A DNA stretch of 64,000 bases from Hysterangium stoloniferum (GCA_015178975.1 WHVD01000088.1:286534-350533), one strand, 5' to 3'; shown: positions 1 to 11,114, counted from the first letter of the stretch. Notes: generated from the sequence alone by a model not told the origin. Program-made: numbers and translations.

Positions 1-1018
1 TTCCGAACACACACTCTCCGGGTAATAGTCCCACGGACTCCCTGGGTAATAGGTCCGGGGAGAGTTCCGGGGATATTAGTAGTACAAGACAGGTGTGTCA
101 GAATAGTTACCAGAGAATGACTGAGATAATGACTGAGATGGACTTGGCTTCAGCTTATAGGCTGCGCCCTCGTACACTCATTCGGGCGTCCATATTTCGA
201 ACTGACAGAATGCAGGCAAGGAGATATAGATTCCGGAGTTCCCGTGGGAGTTCCGGGAATCGACGTGCAGACAGACAAGAGGACTAGAGACTGGGATCGA
301 AGGGAAACTTGTTCAAGGGTCAAACTAGTTCGGGGGTCAAACTTGTTCGAGGTTGAAACTGGATTCTAAGTACATGAATATAGCAGACTTATATAGACTG
401 TGAAATGTAATAATACCAAATCCGGTATTAATGAGAGGCAGAACTATTAAACATAAAATGAAACAAGCAAATACTAAACTGGGAATTAGGGACGGAACGG
501 AACGGGAGCGGAGAACGAATCATGACAGGTCATTTAACCATAACTGGAGCGGGGCTCAGTTAGAGGGGTTCCGGAAGTCCGGTCGGAGTCCGGTGACTTG
601 GTGCACAAGATAGTGTTGGGTATAGACAGGTTTGATGTGCAGGAGGTCCGGTGGAGTCTGGTGGGTTTTCCGATGACTGGTGTGTGAGACGCAGAGACAG
701 ATAACAGGAGCGGGGTTCTATGCTCTGTTAGAGGGGTTCCAGGAGTCCGGTCGGAGTCCGGTGACTGGTACATAAGACACAGAGTGTCGGGTGTACATAG
801 AGTGGAGTCTGGAGTCCGGTGGAGTCCGAGGACTGGTGTATGAGACACAGAGGGTTAGGTGCAGACAGGTGGGGTGCATACAGAGAGTCAGGCATAAACA
901 AGTTGACGTGCAGGCTCCCGTGGGAAACTCTGGTTGTAACTATACAATATAGAGGGTTGGAAGCATGTAGGACGGGGTCCGGGGGCCCGGAGGCCGGCAG
1001 GTTTTCTGGTTCCTGACA
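1..1018 (-). mobile_element. LTR of family L1 (cut by window start), inserted in gypsy1 pol
   Basis: This is a diverged member of the L1 LTR family that also occurs at 1963-2704, 18731-19375, 26570-27393 and 30622-31446. It shares with them the block 'ggcttcagcttataggctgc' (about 144-163), a block near 480-550 ending in 'tgacaggtcattt', and the GGAGTCCGG-rich 3' part. The reversed LTR start (ends in TGACA at 1018) abuts integrase-coding sequence of gypsy1, so it is an insertion into that element. The outer end and one target duplication lie outside the window. Short reading frames here are in LTR sequence and are not genes. Confidence 0.7.
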
Positions 1019-1383
1019 GCCCTAATGAACACAATCAACACGTCCACAGGTTTCTCCCCTTTCCAGCTAAAGACTGGCTGCTCCCCCCGCATTATCCCTC
1101 TGTGATGTATCAGCATCATCTCATAATGTTCTCTTAATTTTCTTTAAATTATTTAATATTTTCTCGAATTTTTATTGTATTTTTACTATGTTTATTGTGA
1201 AAAATAGGCCTTATTCCTTTTAACTTCACATAAATAATAGCATATATGGACTCAAATTATGCTATTATTACTCAATTAATTTATTACAATTTTTAACTAA
1301 TTATTTATATTTTATTTACTTAGTTATTACTGTCCAGCACATTACTTGCTTGTATGTGTGCATTCGGGCGTCACATGACTACA

Positions 1384-1587
1384 GTCACACGAGTGACTGT
1401 AACACTAGTCACACGAGTGACTGTAACACTAGTCACACGAGTGACTGTAACACTAGTCACACGAGTGACTGTAACACTAGTCACACGAGTGACTGTAACA
1501 CTAGTCACGCGAGTGACTGTAACACTAGTCACGCGAGTGACTGTAACACTAGTCACGGGTGACTGTAACACTAGTCACACGAGTGAC
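1384..1587. repeat. 24-bp tandem array built on GTCAC-acga-GTGAC, in LTR-A
   Basis: Nine copies of a palindrome GTCAC-(4 nt, once 2 nt)-GTGAC start at 1384, 1408, 1432, 1456, 1480, 1504, 1528, 1552 and 1574, most at exact 24-bp spacing with linker TGTAACACTA. The array lies about 280 bp upstream of the LTR TATA box. The other LTR-A copy has only two such palindromes (13594-13647), so this one expanded. Three overlapping reading frames through it are repeat artefacts. Confidence 0.95.
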
Positions 1588-1862
1588 TGTCACACACGTC
1601 ACGGTCCGGTATCGGGATGTCACACAGGTCACGGATGTGACTACCCGAGTCATTATTTGATCCCGCCGACTCATCGTTTGCTTCCGTCCCCGGGACTGCG
1701 GCCTTGAACCTTCATGTTCAAGCCAAAGCTTAGAACCCTTGTCTCAGAGAGGGAAATCATGTGATAAATAAAGGGTAAATTATGAGTAGAATATGAGGTC
1801 ATTATGACCTAACTAATGACCTCATAAACTAAATAATTAGCTAATCATTGGGTTATCAAAAT

Positions 1863-1870
1863 GTATATAA
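1863..1870 (+). promoter_or_regulatory. TATA-like box of LTR-A
   Basis: GTATATAA followed by GGAGGG. The same TGTATATAAGGAG element recurs in LTR-X at 21091-21100 and 22275-22284, always downstream of a GTCAC/GTGAC array. It is a likely core promoter of these LTRs; transcription is inferred, not shown. Confidence 0.55.
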
Positions 1871-1962
1871 GGAGGGCCAACTTTCCAATAAAATCATCTA
1901 TCACACACATATTTTACAGTACAGCACAGAAGCTTACCTCATCATCCTAAGGACAATAATAG

Positions 1963-2704
1963 TGTTAGGATACACACACAGGGCGGGTCTCGTGAGAAAC
2001 CCGCGGGATATCCGGTAGGACTTGGCTTCAGCTTATAGGCTGCGCCCTCGCTAGATCGTATTGTCCAATTTCGAACAGGCGGACGGGAGTCCCGGGGAGT
2101 CCAGGCGGGGTTTGTGGGTCATAGGTCGTAGGTCGTGAGGTCGTGAGTCGTAAGTCGAGATAGTCAGGAGAGGTAGATACGCCGGAGCCCGTGGGCCCCG
2201 ACTAGTGCGAGCGGTGTGATTTAGAGTAGGGAAAATATATAGATTAAAGGGGGGAATAAACTACTAATCCGGTAATAATGAAAATGAAACTAACAAAACA
2301 CAAATGGGAAATGTAAACACCAAAATTGGTGTTAGGAACGGAATGGAACGGAGCGGAGTCCGAATCGTGACAAAGCATAACCCATAACGGGAAACGGAGC
2401 GGGAGCGGAGTCCTAATCGTGACAGGTCATTTGACTAAAACGGGAATGGGGCTCGAATAGAGCGGTGACGGGATTCTGAGCGGGATCCGATGACTGATGC
2501 GTGGGACGAAGACGGACATAGACAGAGACGGAGTCCGGGGGAGGTCCGGTTACCGATATGTGTCGTACTGAGGTCGAACGTAACGAGTCTTGACGTAATG
2601 GAGTCCGGGCGGGAAATCCTATAAACAGACGATTGGTGCTTGTAGCGCGTGGGGGCGTACGGGTTAGTGCCCGGAGTCCGGCGGGATTTGTCCGGGTCGT
2701 AACA
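1963..2704 (-). mobile_element. Solo L1 LTR nested in LTR-A, target duplication AATAG
   Basis: On the minus strand the LTR starts TGTTACGACC and ends CCTAACA; it is 742 bp and flanked by AATAG at 1958-1962 and 2705-2709. The uninterrupted sequence is present in the inverted LTR-A copy near 13275-13300, where the flanks are contiguous. It resembles 30622-31446 along its length. No coding capacity. Confidence 0.95.
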
Positions 2705-3966
2705 AATAGCCTTAGTCTGATACACTCACTGCAAGCACCTACACTTGCAGCATCTTGAATCTTTGTCAGCAACTCTTGGACTTAGCTAATCATCTAAGTT
2801 CCTCAGCCTCACAGCTACCCTTTAGGCTTATTAATTAGATAATAAACCTAATAAGTATCTAAGTATCCTTACTGAAATCCCTGCCAATACTAGATTATTC
2901 AAGGCCCAGCCCTAAGTTTATTGAATTAATCAAGTACAAGCACTCAGATAATCCAATACATATTATTTTCTCTATTAATAAATCATTTAACACCTTGTTA
3001 AATAACTATTAATAGTTACAAATAAGCATACAAGAATCCGAAGCTCTTATATCAAGTCTCTGCCAAGTTACTGCGCATATATTCAGCTTCCAGCCCCTAT
3101 TCTCAAGGAATAGTTCTTTTATTTGCTAAAAGAGTCATACACAGTTCTATTGAACCTTTCAATAATCAAAATAAGCATTGATTTGAGTTGTTTAAGCTTC
3201 ATAGCGCAGCTCATTAATCTATCAGTATTTAAATTACTGGACCTTTGCTTGTTTTGTTGTTGAAGCTCTGTGACACTATAGCATATATTGAGCTATCTAA
3301 GAGAATCCCCTGAATACATTACACCCTCCCCTCAAACCCTTAAGTGCTGATGCCAGCCCCACCGATATATCTGCATACAAAATCATACGCAGGTTGGAGC
3401 TCGACGTTCAGGAGGCTCAAGACAACCTCAGTGCTGCAAAGATTTGACAGGCTTATCATGCCAATGAACATCGTGTGGCTGAACGACCATACCAAATTGG
3501 GGATCTCATCATGTTGTCCACTACACACCATCGCCGCAATTACAAACATAAGGGGAAGAAATGAGCTGCGAAATTCATGCCATGCTTCGATGGCCCCTAT
3601 GTAGTCACAGAGGCCTTCCCAGAAAAATCCGTCTACACCCTACACCTGCCCAACAATCCTACCACATACCCTGGATTCCACTCCAGCCTTCTCAATCCCT
3701 TCATCCCCAATGACCCCTCCCTCTTCCCCAACCGGGAGCTCATCCGCCCAGGCATAGTGGTCACAGAGGATGGATCCGAAGAAACCCTCATCGACAAGAT
3801 TGTCGATGCATGTCGCCGAGGCCGGGGGATCCAATACCTTGTGCGATGGGTTGGTTTTGGGAAAGATCATGACAAATGGCTACCCTGCAAGTCCCTGGAG
3901 GATACGGAGGCTTTGGACATTTGGGAGAATGAAAATGGGTTGGAGATCTAACTACAGAAATTTTTT

Positions 3967-4346
3967 AGAGGGGGGAGGGGTGTAATCCTGGCCGCCTTAC
4001 CACACATATAGAGCCGCAGCTCTGACCACTGGCGACCCCTGGCCGCCTTTCCACTATTCCCCCGATCAAGTGCCAACCCGCTATTGGAATTGATCACGGG
4101 CCCACTCCCCTAATGGTTGTCCTCCTGGTTGAACCGGATCAAGATCCTATTTCACTTTCTCGTCTTGACTACACAATTCCAGACCCCTCATTCCTGTTCC
4201 TATCTCGGTTGTTATGGTCACGCAATAATCTCACAATCTATATAATAGCTGCACTACATACATCTGTAAGAAAATAGAGAAGTACGAAAAACACGATACT
4301 CTTGTCCTGTCTGTTACTGAGTGAGGCTGATACCCACAGCCTTACA
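3967..4346 (+). mobile_element. gypsy1 polypurine tract and 3' LTR
   Basis: A purine run (AGAGGGGGGAGGGG, 3967-3980) is followed directly by an LTR starting TGTAATCC at 3981 and ending CTTACA at 4346 (366 bp). TATA-like 'tctatataat' lies near 4236. The position just after the chromodomain stop codon is as expected for a Ty3/Gypsy 3' LTR. No partner LTR is inside the window. Confidence 0.8.
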
Positions 4347-4520
4347 GGGGGGGGAATACGTCGGTACACCCTGGATGCGAACAAAAAGCGTTAGTATTAC
4401 TAAGCTACTATACAGAACTATACAGAACTATGTAGTGTTATCGCGATATTAGGACCCACAAGTGTCACCATGTTGAGATTATTACCGAACGGCCAAAATT
4501 TTAACAGGTAGTTGATATTC
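4347..4520. repeat. Dispersed repeat, second copy at 27585-27745
   Basis: Starts with a G-run, then a 'ggtacaccctggat' block and 'attactaagctactata', and continues to 'atgttgagattattac'. The copy at 27585-27745 matches along its length with scattered changes. Class unknown; no reading frame. It abuts the gypsy1 3' LTR here. Confidence 0.6.
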
Positions 4521-4865
4521 TAGTTCTAAGCTTTGACTTGATGTCAGACCTTTTGCAGCTAAATTATATCACAAGTGCCCACTGTAGGATATGGCAACAG
4601 CGTTTATAGTACTTCCTTCGTGGTATGGGTGGTTCAGTGTTCTAGGTGTTCTCCGGAACCTTGGTACAATAAACTACTTGTCTCACTCTCATTTTATTTA
4701 TCTTCGATTCCGGGTAAACAAATGCATAGCCGATCAAATTCAATAATTGCCGCTACAATGAAATTCACCGGACTGCTGATCCGATCAAATATGAAGTAAA
4801 TTGTGCTTGAGATGGCAATGCCAACTTTCAATAAAATTGTTGGCATCTATACCATAGTGTGCATG
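4521..4865. other. Spacer downstream of orphan gene copy a, shared with copies b and c
   Basis: This stretch holds no convincing gene. The part at about 4680-4865 matches the 3' flanks of the other two orphan-gene copies (about 39990-40260 and 50620-50870), including 'gatgccaac' and a block with the words GGGTAAACAAATGCATAGC. The 60-100-residue frames in these flanks change length between copies, so I treat them as non-coding. Confidence 0.5.
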
Positions 4866-6863
4866 CTAATAATGGTGATGGTAAATGACGCCCCGACATG
4901 TCTGCTTAGTTGGACGCAGAAGGAGCGTTTCCGACGCATTGTCCTCCAGTATCGACATGCAATACGGGTTGGATAGGACCGAAGGACCAGTGAACGGATT
5001 GGCGATGAGGAGTAAGAGGGAGTGCGAGTCACTTTGCAAACGTGGAAAGTATGTGAAAGCGTCGGGGTGATCGCGAATATCAAGTGGATCGATATGTGAG
5101 AAAAAATCGACGAAAGCGTTTACTACATTTTCTGCCTGTATTTCCCTACAGGAAATTTCTGGATCGGGAGAAGCCGCTATGAGGGACATGATGGTTTTGA
5201 TTATGCGAGCAAGAGTACTGAAAACGAGTTCGTGGTTGGGTGGAATCGAAATATGACTAGAAGGGGAAGGTAAGTTAAGATATCAGTTGAAAATAATGCA
5301 TGTACATGCCGCAGATGGAAAGCAATAAACGAAGCAATTGGATTAATCTTGTTGACGTGGTCAACCAGCAATACCCTGTCCTCGAAGAATCTATTCACAG
5401 CGTCTCCTTTTTCCGTGAGGGAATAGGGGTCAAACATTATATATCGCGATGTAGCCCCATTCGTGGTATCTAGGGCGATATCCCATAACCCCTCAGAGAG
5501 GTTATGAAACCGTGCATCCTGTCGAGAACATGGTATGGAGACTTTTATGTGGGTCTTTAGAAAGCGAGGATCTGTGTTGTAGAACCATCTTGAGTTGGAG
5601 TTGGCATGGTTTTAGTCAGCTCGATGAAGAATGCTAACAACATATCTTACTGTTGTTGCGCCCGGCATTCCAAGTAATCATGAACAGCATTCAGCTCCTT
5701 GAATGATAGCTTACGTAAATGGCAGAGATTTCGCATGAGATTCCCAAGCATGTAGGAAAGGGAATGATAGTCCCGTTCCCACGAGCCAGTGAGATATCGA
5801 GCGAGAATTACAACGAAATTAGATAGCACCTCGTCATAATGAACATGCAAGGGTGCACTCGTCAGATGTCGATATAGTGCTGACATAATTTCAGGCGACA
5901 CATGATCCTCTTTGGAATGACAGATTGCATCACTTAACCATGTTAAAATAATTTGGATGCAATCATCGCCTCGGTATCCATCAGGGATCTGACTGGTCCA
6001 GCGAAAAACGTTGGATGCGTGTTTTCGAATATAAGGTGGATAGGATGGCCTGCGAAGATGTTCAATGTTCAAAGTGTTCGCGATAAATTCGTATAATAGA
6101 TGGCAACTCGTACCGCATTAGATCAGCTGTCTCTTGCAAGATTATTCCCAGCCTTTGCACGGACGGAGGTTTGTAACGTCGTCTAGTTGTAAAAGGCTTT
6201 GGGGGATTCACAATTGTCCCATAAAACGACAGTTTCGCTAACAACAACAAAACCTTTGAGTGGTAAAGGATTGTCCCGCCGACTCGTTCCAAAGCAAGCC
6301 CACAAAAATATCCCGGTCCGATCTCAACTTCTGTGTCAGTGTTCGTTTCGCTAGCATCCCAGTCAAAGTTTCGGTTCCTATTGGATCTAGAGCCGTCTGG
6401 GATAATAATCACCTCTGGCGGATAGTGGCATGTCGTCTGACCTCGACACTGTGGAAAACAGGTATTGGATGAGTGAAGTATGATAATGATGACTTTCAAT
6501 GAATATATGTCTCACAATTTCGCCTATCCAAATGGATATCTGTTCTTCAGACAGCTGGATATGACCCATATATTCAGCTCCCCGTAGGCATAAGTCATGG
6601 CCTGGTTCGTCACAACCCCATAGTTTATGGAGAATTTTGTAAGCCTTCACTCCTTTCATGAAGTTTTCATTGCTCAGCTGAGATTCGGCAATTGTTACTA
6701 CTGCTGAAGGGGAAACCGTAGGGGGTATGCGAGTTATCTCGTCCAACCCGTAGGTATTTGGCAGGGAATCGGGAGTGATGGGCATCAGTGCTTGGGTATC
6801 AATAAACGAAAGTGATATGCCTCTGTCATAAGCAATTGGGCAACGTGTGCATCGCATTGCCAT
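4866..6863 (-). pseudogene. Orphan multi-exon gene, copy a (probably decayed at the exon 4-5 junction)
   Basis: I do not recognise this protein. Comparison with copies b and c fixes the structure: exon 1 6863-6516 (start MAMRCTRCPIAY), intron 6515-6449 (GTGAG...CACAG, 67 nt), exon 2 6448-6114, intron 6113-6050 (64 nt), exon 3 6049-5651, intron 5650-5589 (GTAAG...CTCAAG, 62 nt), exon 4 from 5588, last exon from about 5158 to the stop at 4866. Exon phases keep one frame through exon 4. The donor seen in copies b and c for intron 4 has no phase-matched equivalent here, so the last junction is broken or differently spliced. Visible features are CTRC at the N-terminus, WGCDEPGHDLC (possible metal ligands) and RRPSYPPYI at the start of exon 3. 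Exon 2 is 9 codons longer than in b and c. No signal peptide or membrane segment is obvious. Confidence 0.65.
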
Positions 6864-6898
6864 GAAACCTATTCTGGCTGTGTTGCTGTGCTAGGCCT

Positions 6899-7190
6899 TT
6901 GGCGTATCACAGCATACTTTCACTCAAATGCAGGCAAGCTAGGAATACTCCGAAGCACTCCTCATTTTCACATATTGTCTGCACCACAAATATTCTGTCA
7001 TGTCTTATCATATATCCAACATCCCGACTCAAGATGATCCTCCTCTATATTCCCGGTCAGAAGAACAAACAAATTTCTGATAGTGAGACTGAGGATAAGC
7101 ACTTCAAAGAAAGCATGCACCAGGACATTGTGAATGTGTACATACTAGCTAGCGAGTATAACAACCTAAGTCCAGCTATGTACTGAGTGG
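6899..7190 (+). other. Small conserved coding-like fragment divergent from orphan gene a
   Basis: Opposite in direction to the orphan gene and starting only about 40 bp from its start codon. The stretch 7015-7186 reads KMILLYIPGQKNKQISDSE, then TEDKHFKESM, and ends at a stop at 7184. The same peptide block is kept in copy c (minus strand, about 48480-48370) and in copy b, where another frame also reads a proline-rich start (MSTQDDPPPYSR in c). Which frame is used, and whether an intron joins them, cannot be settled. It may be a short gene sharing a promoter with the orphan gene. Confidence 0.3.
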
Positions 7191-9298
7191 TATTTTTTTA
7201 CAACGAGTTGGTGTATACTAGCTATTTTGGGTGTCTACTAGCTATTTTAGGTATCTACTAGCTAGCCTAATAACTTTGATCCAGGTGTTGTTCTAGGACC
7301 ACCATATCACATTTGAATAGTTTTACTTAGTAGTTTATTTTTTATATTTACGAGCGATATTGCAAGCAAACAATAATATATGACTTAACTGCCCAAATCA
7401 AAGTAACAGGCACACTATGGTATTACAGAAAACCTCACCTACATCCTGACAGTGCTGAGGTATCACTGACAACACCACAGCCCCTGACCTCCTTGAAAGC
7501 AGCGTCCTCCATCTGGCCGACACTATCCACCATCCGTTCCATGCCATCCATCCCCTGACCCTTTGACCAGTAAGAATATAAAAATATGTAGTGACGTTCA
7601 CACTATCAGCAACGAGACTACCATGTATAGTTGGCAATCCGGAATACTCATAGTTCTCGCGTTACCATATATGCACATGTTACCCGGTGGTAAAACACAC
7701 AGCAACAATGCTGGCTCTTTCATCACATCAGGTTCGGCACAATATATAAAATCAATAAATGAAGAAATTATAACTACCTTTATAGAGAGTGTGAAAATTG
7801 AGCCGAAGGGGAGGGTGGAGATAACATGACGATGAGAATGGCGATGAGGATAAGTTGAAGGTGAACACGAGTGTCAGTCAAAGTGAAAATGAAAGTAAAG
7901 GCAAAGGGAGAGACAGGGTAGTCGAAGCATGAGGATGAATCGAAAGCGAAGTTGAAGGTGAGAGGAAAGTGAGAGAGGAAGGTGAGGGCGTGAAGACAGG
8001 ACAACTTGTGACTCCAACGTTACTATGGCTAATCGAGACAGAAAATATCACGCTTCGTCCACCTTCGAACTGTGGTGCTGTGCCTCACGCTCGTAGATGT
8101 GGTCCATAAAGGCGTGCGCGAATGCCGCCGCCAAACAATTCGGACGTAACATTGTCAACTTCGTCAGTGGCCACACCGCTGTACGTTGACACGCAAAATA
8201 CCATAAACGGTGCAGTAGGATCAAGCAAGGAGAGCAGTAGCAGCGGGTGATCAAGAGCTGGGAAGAGGTGGCCTAGGAGTGTGGGTTGGATATGCGTGTT
8301 GCAGCCATGAGGTGTGTTCCTCCATAGGCTCTACATTATACATGATATTCCAAGAACAAAAACGATACGTTCAATTTGTGGTATGATGGTATATGACTGG
8401 GCGACTCAACCAGGAACCCCAATACATCCACTCAGCCTTTCTCTCGAACCTAAATCCGCACTTAAATATAGTACCACCCCCCTTGTCATTTCTATTTCCG
8501 CCGCGGTCAATTGCATGCATGAAGACGCCGTTCGAAATCGCGATTATCCAGCATCGGCCTCCCCGTTCTTTTACCGGCAATGTTTCCATAAATCGCGAAA
8601 AATCGGCACATGCGTGAGCAACAGTAGCTGGAGATGATGGCGGCGCAGTAGCGGAAGGTCCTACAGCGGCCAGCCGGGCAGCAGCATTACGCCGAGACTT
8701 GAGGGTGGCAGGGTGGGCGGCGGGATGAAAGGCTATAGAGATGTGTAAGAGACGCCCCATGATGCTCGTGGTAGTCCTGGCGCTGTCGCGATAATTGAAA
8801 GAGAATCAGTGTAGGTTTTGATCATAAGTCCTAAAGCAACAGCGCGACTGGCTGAGATTCGGTTGTATGGCAGCGATATGTTGTGCAAAGGTGCCATACA
8901 GACTGCGTGAGCTATGGATGATGTTTAAGTGTGAGGGATGTGATCAATGCATAACAATGCACTTAAAACTTTCAGCCATCCTTGTTGCAATGAGCAGTCT
9001 TCCCACCGCAGAGAGAAAGCAATGAAGATGAAGGCGGTCATGAGCGACGAGGTCATTACGAAAGATGGTTGGTCAGCCCGCGGTGATCTCGGATTGCTTG
9101 CAGGTGGCGTGTGATCTTTGGAGTGATAGTGGAAGGGAAATTCCTAGTAATATAATGCAAAGTGTGAGAATGCATAAACGGAGAGATAATGTAACGTGCC
9201 AACTAATGAACCAACAGGTGATGGATGTGAACAACTCCCATTCGATAAGAGGGCTACCCAAGGCAGAGTGAGCACTGACCAGAATCGTTGAAATAACA
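7140..9298 (-). repeat. R unit, copy a (minus orientation), split by a DNA transposon at its far end
   Basis: R is a low-copy repeat of about 2 kb seen at 31865-31985, 36520-37850, 40800-42940, 44366-45499 plus 47881-48360, 51535-53379 and 55635-57430. Read on the minus strand it holds a leader, a short ORF (8760-8371), a 'gagtctcgctcagcc'-type block, a conserved block with 'gcggcggcattcgcgcgtac', then pyrimidine-rich TTCACC/TTCAAC runs and the upstream region of the orphan gene. Three 20-bp repeats of 'ctactagctatttt' lie at about 7206-7270. The remaining R sequence continues past the inserted transposon from 11250. Class unknown. Confidence 0.75.
8371..8760 (-). CDS. Short conserved R-unit ORF (129 aa), unknown function
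   Basis: Intact here, from the ATG at 8760. It begins MGRLLHISIAFHPAAHPATL, has an alanine/proline-rich middle, then ADFSRFMETLPVKERGGRCW and a charged GGNRNDKGG segment. Equivalent frames in other R copies (near 41255, 52083, 56465 and part at 44520-44750) keep the same peptide words but are broken by shifts or stops. Conservation across copies may reflect recent duplication rather than selection. There is a possible GT donor at 'ccg|gtaaaag', so the true protein could be spliced. No family recognised. Confidence 0.4.
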   Translation of the reverse strand: MGRLLHISIAFHPAAHPATLKSRRNAAARLAAVGPSATAPPSSPATVAHACADFSRFMETLPVKERGGRCWIIAISNGVFMHAIDRGGNRNDKGGGTIFKCGFRFERKAEWMYWGSWLSRPVIYHHTTN

Positions 9299-9479
9299 TA
9301 AGGTAGGCAAGACACGATCTGGTCTTCATCACGTGACCCATCCTTTTTTTTTGTTATATTTGTATCCCGCTTCAAGCAACAATGGCTAACTGCGGCTAGG
9401 GGGTGGAAAGGCCCCCAGAAAAACTATGCTACGGTGGTAAGAAGTTCCTAGTGAGCTTCGTGTCTACGATGGATTTTAG

Positions 9480-10791
9480 AGGGCTCGAGTCAAGGTGGGG
9501 ACGGTGAAAGTCGGCAAACGGAGTTGGATGTAGCTAGGAGAAAAGAAAAGAAAAAGAAGACCAGGAGAGGGATATGTACATCGGCCATGACGTTCAGGGA
9601 TGATCTGTTGTGGAGGGATTGTGGGGGTACATATGGTTCCAAACCACACACAATACCTGGTGAGGATCCAAAGAACATGTGAAACTCCCACCGAATCAAA
9701 GGAAGATAAGAAAGATGAAAGGAAGCTCCCACCAAACATGAACAGAGAACAAAAAAAATAGCTTGGGAGCTCCCACCAAATGTAAAAACTAAACACAAAG
9801 CACAAAAGAAGGGTGTGAATCATTCTTAGGAGAAGGGGGCCGAGATGATCTAGGGGAAGAAGGGATAGCATAAATGGGAGAAGAGGGATGGGAATAGTGT
9901 GAAGAATGAGCCAGACCAGAGTAAGCACCCTCTGCAAAATGAACTTGGGTGGAATTGGCATGATCAGGAGGATGAGATGACCCTGACATGATGTGATCCT
10001 TGATGTGAGAAGGCATACATATCATAAATGCAAGTAACTGGATTGGGTCTTCCACAATGATGACAGTGACCTTCATTGGCAGGATTGCACCAATGATACC
10101 CTTTGTCATCCTCTAAAGGATGATTGGGGATAGCTCCATATTCTGATTTCTGACCTGAAGAATGCAAATCACCTCTGGTAGTTCATCCACCCCGGGCTAA
10201 AAATGAAGTCTCAATCGGCTCAGTTTTGGTATTGATAACTGAAGTGGAGGAACCAATGAGAGTGTTGATGATATCAGAAAGGGAGGGTTCATTCTTGGCA
10301 GTAAGAATGCTAGTGCGAACAGTATGATAGGAAGGATGGAGACCAACAAGAATGATGTCACCAATGAAAACATCACTGAATGGAACCCCAAGACCTTCCA
10401 GCACCTGACGAGACTTCTGAATCGATTGGATATACACCTCAATAGGTTTGGAAGGATCCTGCTTAGTTGCTATAAAGGCTTCTACAGCTTTGACCCTACG
10501 ACCCATGGTAGACTTCTGAAAATAGGCATGAACAGCCTTCCAGGATGCCAGTCCAGAGCTGATATTGTACACCTTTGACTGGAGTTCAGGAGAAATGCGA
10601 GAATAGATAAAGAAGGCTGCCTGTCCATCCTCTGTGACCTTATCTGCAGGGACAACAGCATTAGGATCATCGGTGATCCAGGTGAAGGCAGCACCCAGGA
10701 AACACATCTTCATTGCTCTCTTCCACTCATAGTAGTTGTCCTCATCAAGGAGAGGAGTAATAGAGAATATGGAGATAAGACCAGAAGACAT
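9480..10791 (-). pseudogene. copia3 gag remnant
   Basis: The frame from 10791 to 10183 starts MSSGLISIFSITPLLDEDNY and has the Copia gag signature NYYEWKRAMKMCFLGAAFTW, then SSGLASWKAVHAYF and a QSIQKSRQVLEGLG region. After a stop at 10183 the protein continues in other frames through a degenerate zinc knuckle (CHHCGRP, about 10060) and a Ser/Pro/His-rich tail to about 9480. No protease, integrase or RT follows, so the element was truncated before or after insertion. It is read toward the left arm of the host DNA transposon. Confidence 0.8.
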
Positions 10792-10878
10792 GATGTTGGA
10801 TGGAAGGGTTTAGGAAGTGTTGGAATAGGAGTACTGATAAGGAAAATATGTGAAATTGGTGGAGATTTAGTGAAAGCT

Positions 10879-10891
10879 GGGGCCCATAACC
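10879..10891 (-). promoter_or_regulatory. copia3 primer-binding site (initiator tRNA-Met internal type)
   Basis: On the minus strand GGTTATGGGCCCC lies directly after the LTR end. It is complementary, apart from about one base, to the anticodon-stem region GGGCTCATAACC of eukaryotic initiator tRNA-Met. Copia-type elements are known to prime from an internal half-tRNA. The same 13-mer is next to the LTRs of copia1 (32030-32042) and copia2 (47631-47643). Confidence 0.7.
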
Positions 10892-11114
10892 TGTTAGAAT
10901 AGTAGATAGAAGGACACAGAAGTCACCAGAAGTGACCAAACTCAGACTCAGACTCAAACTCGAATGACCGGCGGTGGTAGATTGCCAACATGCAGATAAT
11001 GCTACGGTAAGTACATGTGGGTATATATGGGTCCAAACCACACACAGTGAACAAATTATTTATACAAGCCTACAGAAAAGATGGGCCACCATGGTCACAG
11101 CAGTAGTCACAACA
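10892..11114 (-). mobile_element. copia3 5' LTR
   Basis: On the minus strand it starts TGTTGTGACT and ends TTCTAACA directly before the primer-binding site (223 bp). TATA-like 'tgtataaata' is at about 11047-11056. The outer boundary is inferred from TG...CA termini and from where the transposon arm begins; no matching 3' LTR was found. Confidence 0.55.

Larger units (their letters stand above)
1101..3323 (+). mobile_element. Solo LTR-A (with nested L1 LTR), target duplication CCCTC
   Basis: The LTR begins TGTGATGTAT and ends ATACATTACA, near-perfect inverted termini, and is flanked by CCCTC at 1096-1100 and 3324-3328. It lies inside gypsy1 integrase sequence. Without the nested L1 LTR (1963-2704 plus 5 bp) it is 1476 bp. 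A second copy, inverted, is at 12664-13953 (1290 bp); most of the length difference is the tandem array at 1384-1587. A TATA-like box sits at 1863-1870. Confidence 0.93.
1019..3951 (+). pseudogene. gypsy1 pol remnant: integrase C-terminus plus chromodomain, split by an LTR
   Basis: Two pieces, 1019-1100 and 3324-3951, join in one frame when the LTR at 1101-3323 and one CCCTC duplication are removed. The first piece reads NTINTSTGFSPFQLKTG, the usual end of a Ty3/Gypsy integrase core. The second gives the integrase C-terminal part (YQIGDLIML, then FDGPYVVTEAFPEKSVYTL, HSSLLNPFIPND) and a chromodomain at about 3770-3945 (YLVRWVGFGKDHDKWLP). Chromodomains on integrases are known to guide insertion to heterochromatin. 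Two in-frame TGA codons (3445 and 3562) sit where arginine is expected. The element is dead. Upstream gag, protease and RT are not in the window. Confidence 0.88.

Noticed and set aside
1350-1707. Three overlapping frames (up to 117 residues, both strands) of Thr/Val/Ser repeats
   Set aside because: They are translations of a 24-bp tandem array, whose unit length is a multiple of three, so all frames stay open. No gene evidence.
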